From NCBI GenBank assembly GCA_964561215.1, contig CAZLOS010000002.1, positions 1 to 64,000 of the forward strand: a DNA stretch of 64,000 nucleotides. The letters run 5' to 3'. The translations under genes and the position numbers were made by a program. Positions 62,447 to 64,000 of the stretch are shown in pieces. How positions within the stretch are numbered: position 1 is the first letter of the stretch; every line of letters starts with the position of its first letter. The stretch is from JAJFUV01 sp964561215. GTDB lineage: Bacteria; Acidobacteriota; Terriglobia; Bryobacterales; Bryobacteraceae. Under the pieces are notes generated by a model, which ran no database searches, was not told the origin of the DNA, and saw nothing but the letters and a program-made list of their open reading frames with translations.

Positions 62447-62833
62447 TTACTTGCCGGGCACTTTCGCGATAGCGTCGATTTCTACTTTGATGCCGCCGCC
62501 CAGCCCGCTCTGCACTGTGGTGCGGGCGGGCTTGATGCCCTTGAAGAACTCCGCGTACACGGCGTTGAAGCGGTCGAAGTCCTTGATGTCCAGCAGGTGG
62601 CAGGTGCACTTCACCACGTCGTCGAAGCTGCAGCCGGCCGCCTTGAGGATCTTGCCGATGTGCTCGAGCGTAAGCCGCGTCTCTTCCTCGATGGTGCCGC
62701 GGACCACCTGGCCGGTCTTCAGATCGAGCGGCCCCTGGCCGCTCACGTACAGCCAGCCATCCATGAGGACGCCGGCCGAATAAGCGCCGGTTGAAACCTG
62801 CTTGTCGGGATGCTTGATTTCCGTTTTTGCCAT
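62447..62833 (-). CDS. ridA: RidA-family enamine/imine deaminase
   Basis: A 128-residue RidA/YjgF/UK114 protein that hydrolyses reactive 2-aminoacrylate-type imines made by PLP enzymes. Motifs: GAYSAGVLMDGWLYVSGQG, TRLTLEHIGKILKAAGCSFDDVV, and the active-site Arg104 in PARTTVQS with Glu119 in IKVEIDAIA. All are present, and the length is normal. It lies 55 bases behind the DapA-like gene in the same direction and may be cotranscribed. Confidence 0.94.
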   Translation of the reverse strand: MAKTEIKHPDKQVSTGAYSAGVLMDGWLYVSGQGPLDLKTGQVVRGTIEEETRLTLEHIGKILKAAGCSFDDVVKCTCHLLDIKDFDRFNAVYAEFFKGIKPARTTVQSGLGGGIKVEIDAIAKVPGK

Positions 62834-62888
62834 GATTGTGTTCCTTTGTTCAGATTACAAGTTCTCGACGATGGCCGGCTCCCGCCGC

Positions 62889-63830
62889 TCACGCCGCCGG
62901 ATTGCGCGGCAGGCCGAACTCGTCCAGCATGTCGAGAATCCGGCGGTTGATGAAGTCGATGTGCGCGGCCTCGTGATCCGACAGCGTGATGCGCGGACGG
63001 CGCACCACCACCGTGTCGAGCACGCCGCGCGCCTGGAGTAGACGCTTTTCGGCGTGATGATAGAGTTCCAGGCTCTGCAGGCTGTAGACGATTTGCGGCA
63101 GCACGGCTTCGAATGCGGGGCAGGCTTCCTCTCGCTTTCCCGCTTTCGCCAGGCGGTACACCCGTTCCAGCAGGTCCACCGGGCCGAGCCCCGGCACAAC
63201 GCCCGCAATGCCAGTAGGCGCCAGGTCCAGCAGGTACATTCCGCCCCAGCCTTCGAGCACCTTCACGCCTCCGCCGGTGGCCTCGTGTACCGCCATTGCT
63301 TTGCCGGCCATCATGGGTTCTTCGAGCTTCAGATATTGGAAATGCCGGCGCGCGCGGTGCAACCGCTCCACAAAAGCGACGCTCACCGTTGCGCCGCCCG
63401 GGTTGAAATCCTGGATGATGACCGGCAAATCCACCTGCTTCAGCATGCGGTCGAAGTACTCGAACAAATCTTCTTCGGGAATGGCGAACAAGCGCGGGAC
63501 AGCCGTCGCGATGGCGCTGGCGCCCAGATCCGCGGCGGCCTTGGCCATCTTCAACGCCAACCCGAGCGACGGCGCGTTCACCTGCGCCACCACGGGAATG
63601 GTGCCGTTGGTCGCGCGCACGGCTTCGCCGATCAGCCGCAGCCGTTCCTGCTCGCTCAGCTTGTAGAACTCGCTCGCGTAGGCTGGCAAGCACACGGCCG
63701 TGGCGCCCGCGGCTCGCGCGAACGCGATCATGGGCGCGAGGCTCTCCCAGGCGATTTCCTCGTCTTCGTGGAAAGGCGTGGGGATGACAGGCACGATCCC
63801 GTCAATCACGAATCCCGCGTTCTGGTTCAT
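62889..63830 (-). CDS. DapA-family (dihydrodipicolinate synthase-like) aldolase, substrate unknown
   Basis: A 313-residue class I aldolase of the DHDPS/NAL family. The Schiff-base Lys168 is in YLKLEEP, the core strands VPVIPTPFHEDEEIAWESL, PVVAQVNAPSLGLALKMAKAAADLGASAI and PVIIQDFNPGG. In true DapA the catalytic Tyr sits in a YYNxP-type motif where this protein has QDFNPGG, and the GTT motif reads PAYASEF. So it is probably not DapA; a sugar-acid or other 2-oxo-acid aldolase is more likely. The ABC transporter gene ends 16 bases upstream, with GGAGA as ribosome-binding site. Confidence 0.85.
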   Translation of the reverse strand: MNQNAGFVIDGIVPVIPTPFHEDEEIAWESLAPMIAFARAAGATAVCLPAYASEFYKLSEQERLRLIGEAVRATNGTIPVVAQVNAPSLGLALKMAKAAADLGASAIATAVPRLFAIPEEDLFEYFDRMLKQVDLPVIIQDFNPGGATVSVAFVERLHRARRHFQYLKLEEPMMAGKAMAVHEATGGGVKVLEGWGGMYLLDLAPTGIAGVVPGLGPVDLLERVYRLAKAGKREEACPAFEAVLPQIVYSLQSLELYHHAEKRLLQARGVLDTVVVRRPRITLSDHEAAHIDFINRRILDMLDEFGLPRNPAA

Positions 63831-63846
63831 CGCTAGCGGTTCTCCC

Positions 63847-64000
63847 TCATGTGCGCGTGCGTGCCTCCTGATCCTTGTACTGGAGTTGGTAGAGCTTCCA
63901 GTAGATTCCCCGCATTTCCAGCAGCTCCTGGTGCGTGCCTGTCTCGCGCAAGCGTCCCTTGTGCATCACCAGGATGCGGTTGGCGCGTTGAATGGTGGAC
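63847..64000 (-). CDS. ABC transporter ATP-binding/permease protein, 3' end only
   Basis: The minus strand from the right edge encodes STIQRANRILVMHKGRLRE, then TGTHQELLEMRGIYWKLYQL, and a stop at 63849-63847. This is the C-terminal end of an exporter-type ABC ATPase after the H-loop (normally HRLSTIQ.AD.I.V...G...E.GTH.ELL). The rest lies outside the window. It is followed by the DapA-like gene, in the same direction. Confidence 0.88.
   Translation of the reverse strand, partial: STIQRANRILVMHKGRLRETGTHQELLEMRGIYWKLYQLQYKDQEARTRT

Overview
The window is GC-rich, densely coded chromosomal DNA. It looks like an acidobacterium of the Bryobacterales/'Solibacter' type. This is an inference from gene content: an Oar-like TonB-dependent receptor with a carboxypeptidase-regulatory-like domain, a membrane protein joining an excisionase-like HTH to PD40 repeats, a BlaI/BlaR1-type pair, Tat-exported sulfatase and Gfo/Idh proteins, GH78 and DUF4038-like glycosidases, and a YncE/phosphoesterase remnant. 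I see no rRNA, tRNA, CRISPR array, phage gene or transposase.

Layout. 1-1906 (-): a radical SAM/SPASM protein, then a membrane protein cut by the window edge. 2049-3998 (+): biosynthetic arginine decarboxylase speA, convergent on tsaB and a secreted glycosidase-like protein (4019-6540 -). 6617-9219 (-): an M56/BlaR1-like protease and BlaI-like repressor with two operator-like palindromes in front. 9298-13885 (-): leuA-leuB-leuC-leuD plus a small exported protein, divergent from a LysR regulator (14068-14985). Then a DUF885 lipoprotein (14998-16740).

16735-18825 is a gene graveyard. Pieces of a URO-D-family gene, a sulfatase, an alpha/beta hydrolase and a YncE/phosphoesterase gene are joined or abutted, two of them with in-frame nonsense codons. 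It is followed by a lactate permease (18831-20477 -).

20574-30565 (+) is mostly carbohydrate metabolism: a secreted beta-propeller protein, a beta-CASP nuclease, a small membrane protein, GH78 alpha-L-rhamnosidase, ROK sugar kinase, xylulokinase and a Tat-exported Gfo/Idh oxidoreductase. priA, an OmpA protein, a GNAT and a SpoU methyltransferase follow. 35492-43178 (-) holds a sulfatase, the HTH-PD40 protein, a large Ca-loop alpha/beta hydrolase, a BsuPI-domain protein and an aldo/keto reductase. 44081-45923 (-) is a decayed TonB receptor beside an intact one (46414-49752 +).

49909-53854 (+) is argF-argG-argH-argR, with a tandem pair of ARG-box-like sites in front of argF, so the cluster encodes its own repressor. 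acs, two family 2 glycosyltransferases and a Cys-rich exported protein follow. 58406-62247 (-) is an operon of four exported proteins (DUF3108-like, SGNH hydrolase, two tandem paralogs). The window ends with ridA, a DapA-like aldolase and the 3' end of an ABC transporter (63847-64000 -).

The most unusual structural features are: a 28-bp palindrome whose two ends supply the TAG stop codons of two convergent genes, with a second copy supplying one stop 18 kb away; an inverted-repeat element that appears to supply the start of priA; and the mosaic pseudogene block.
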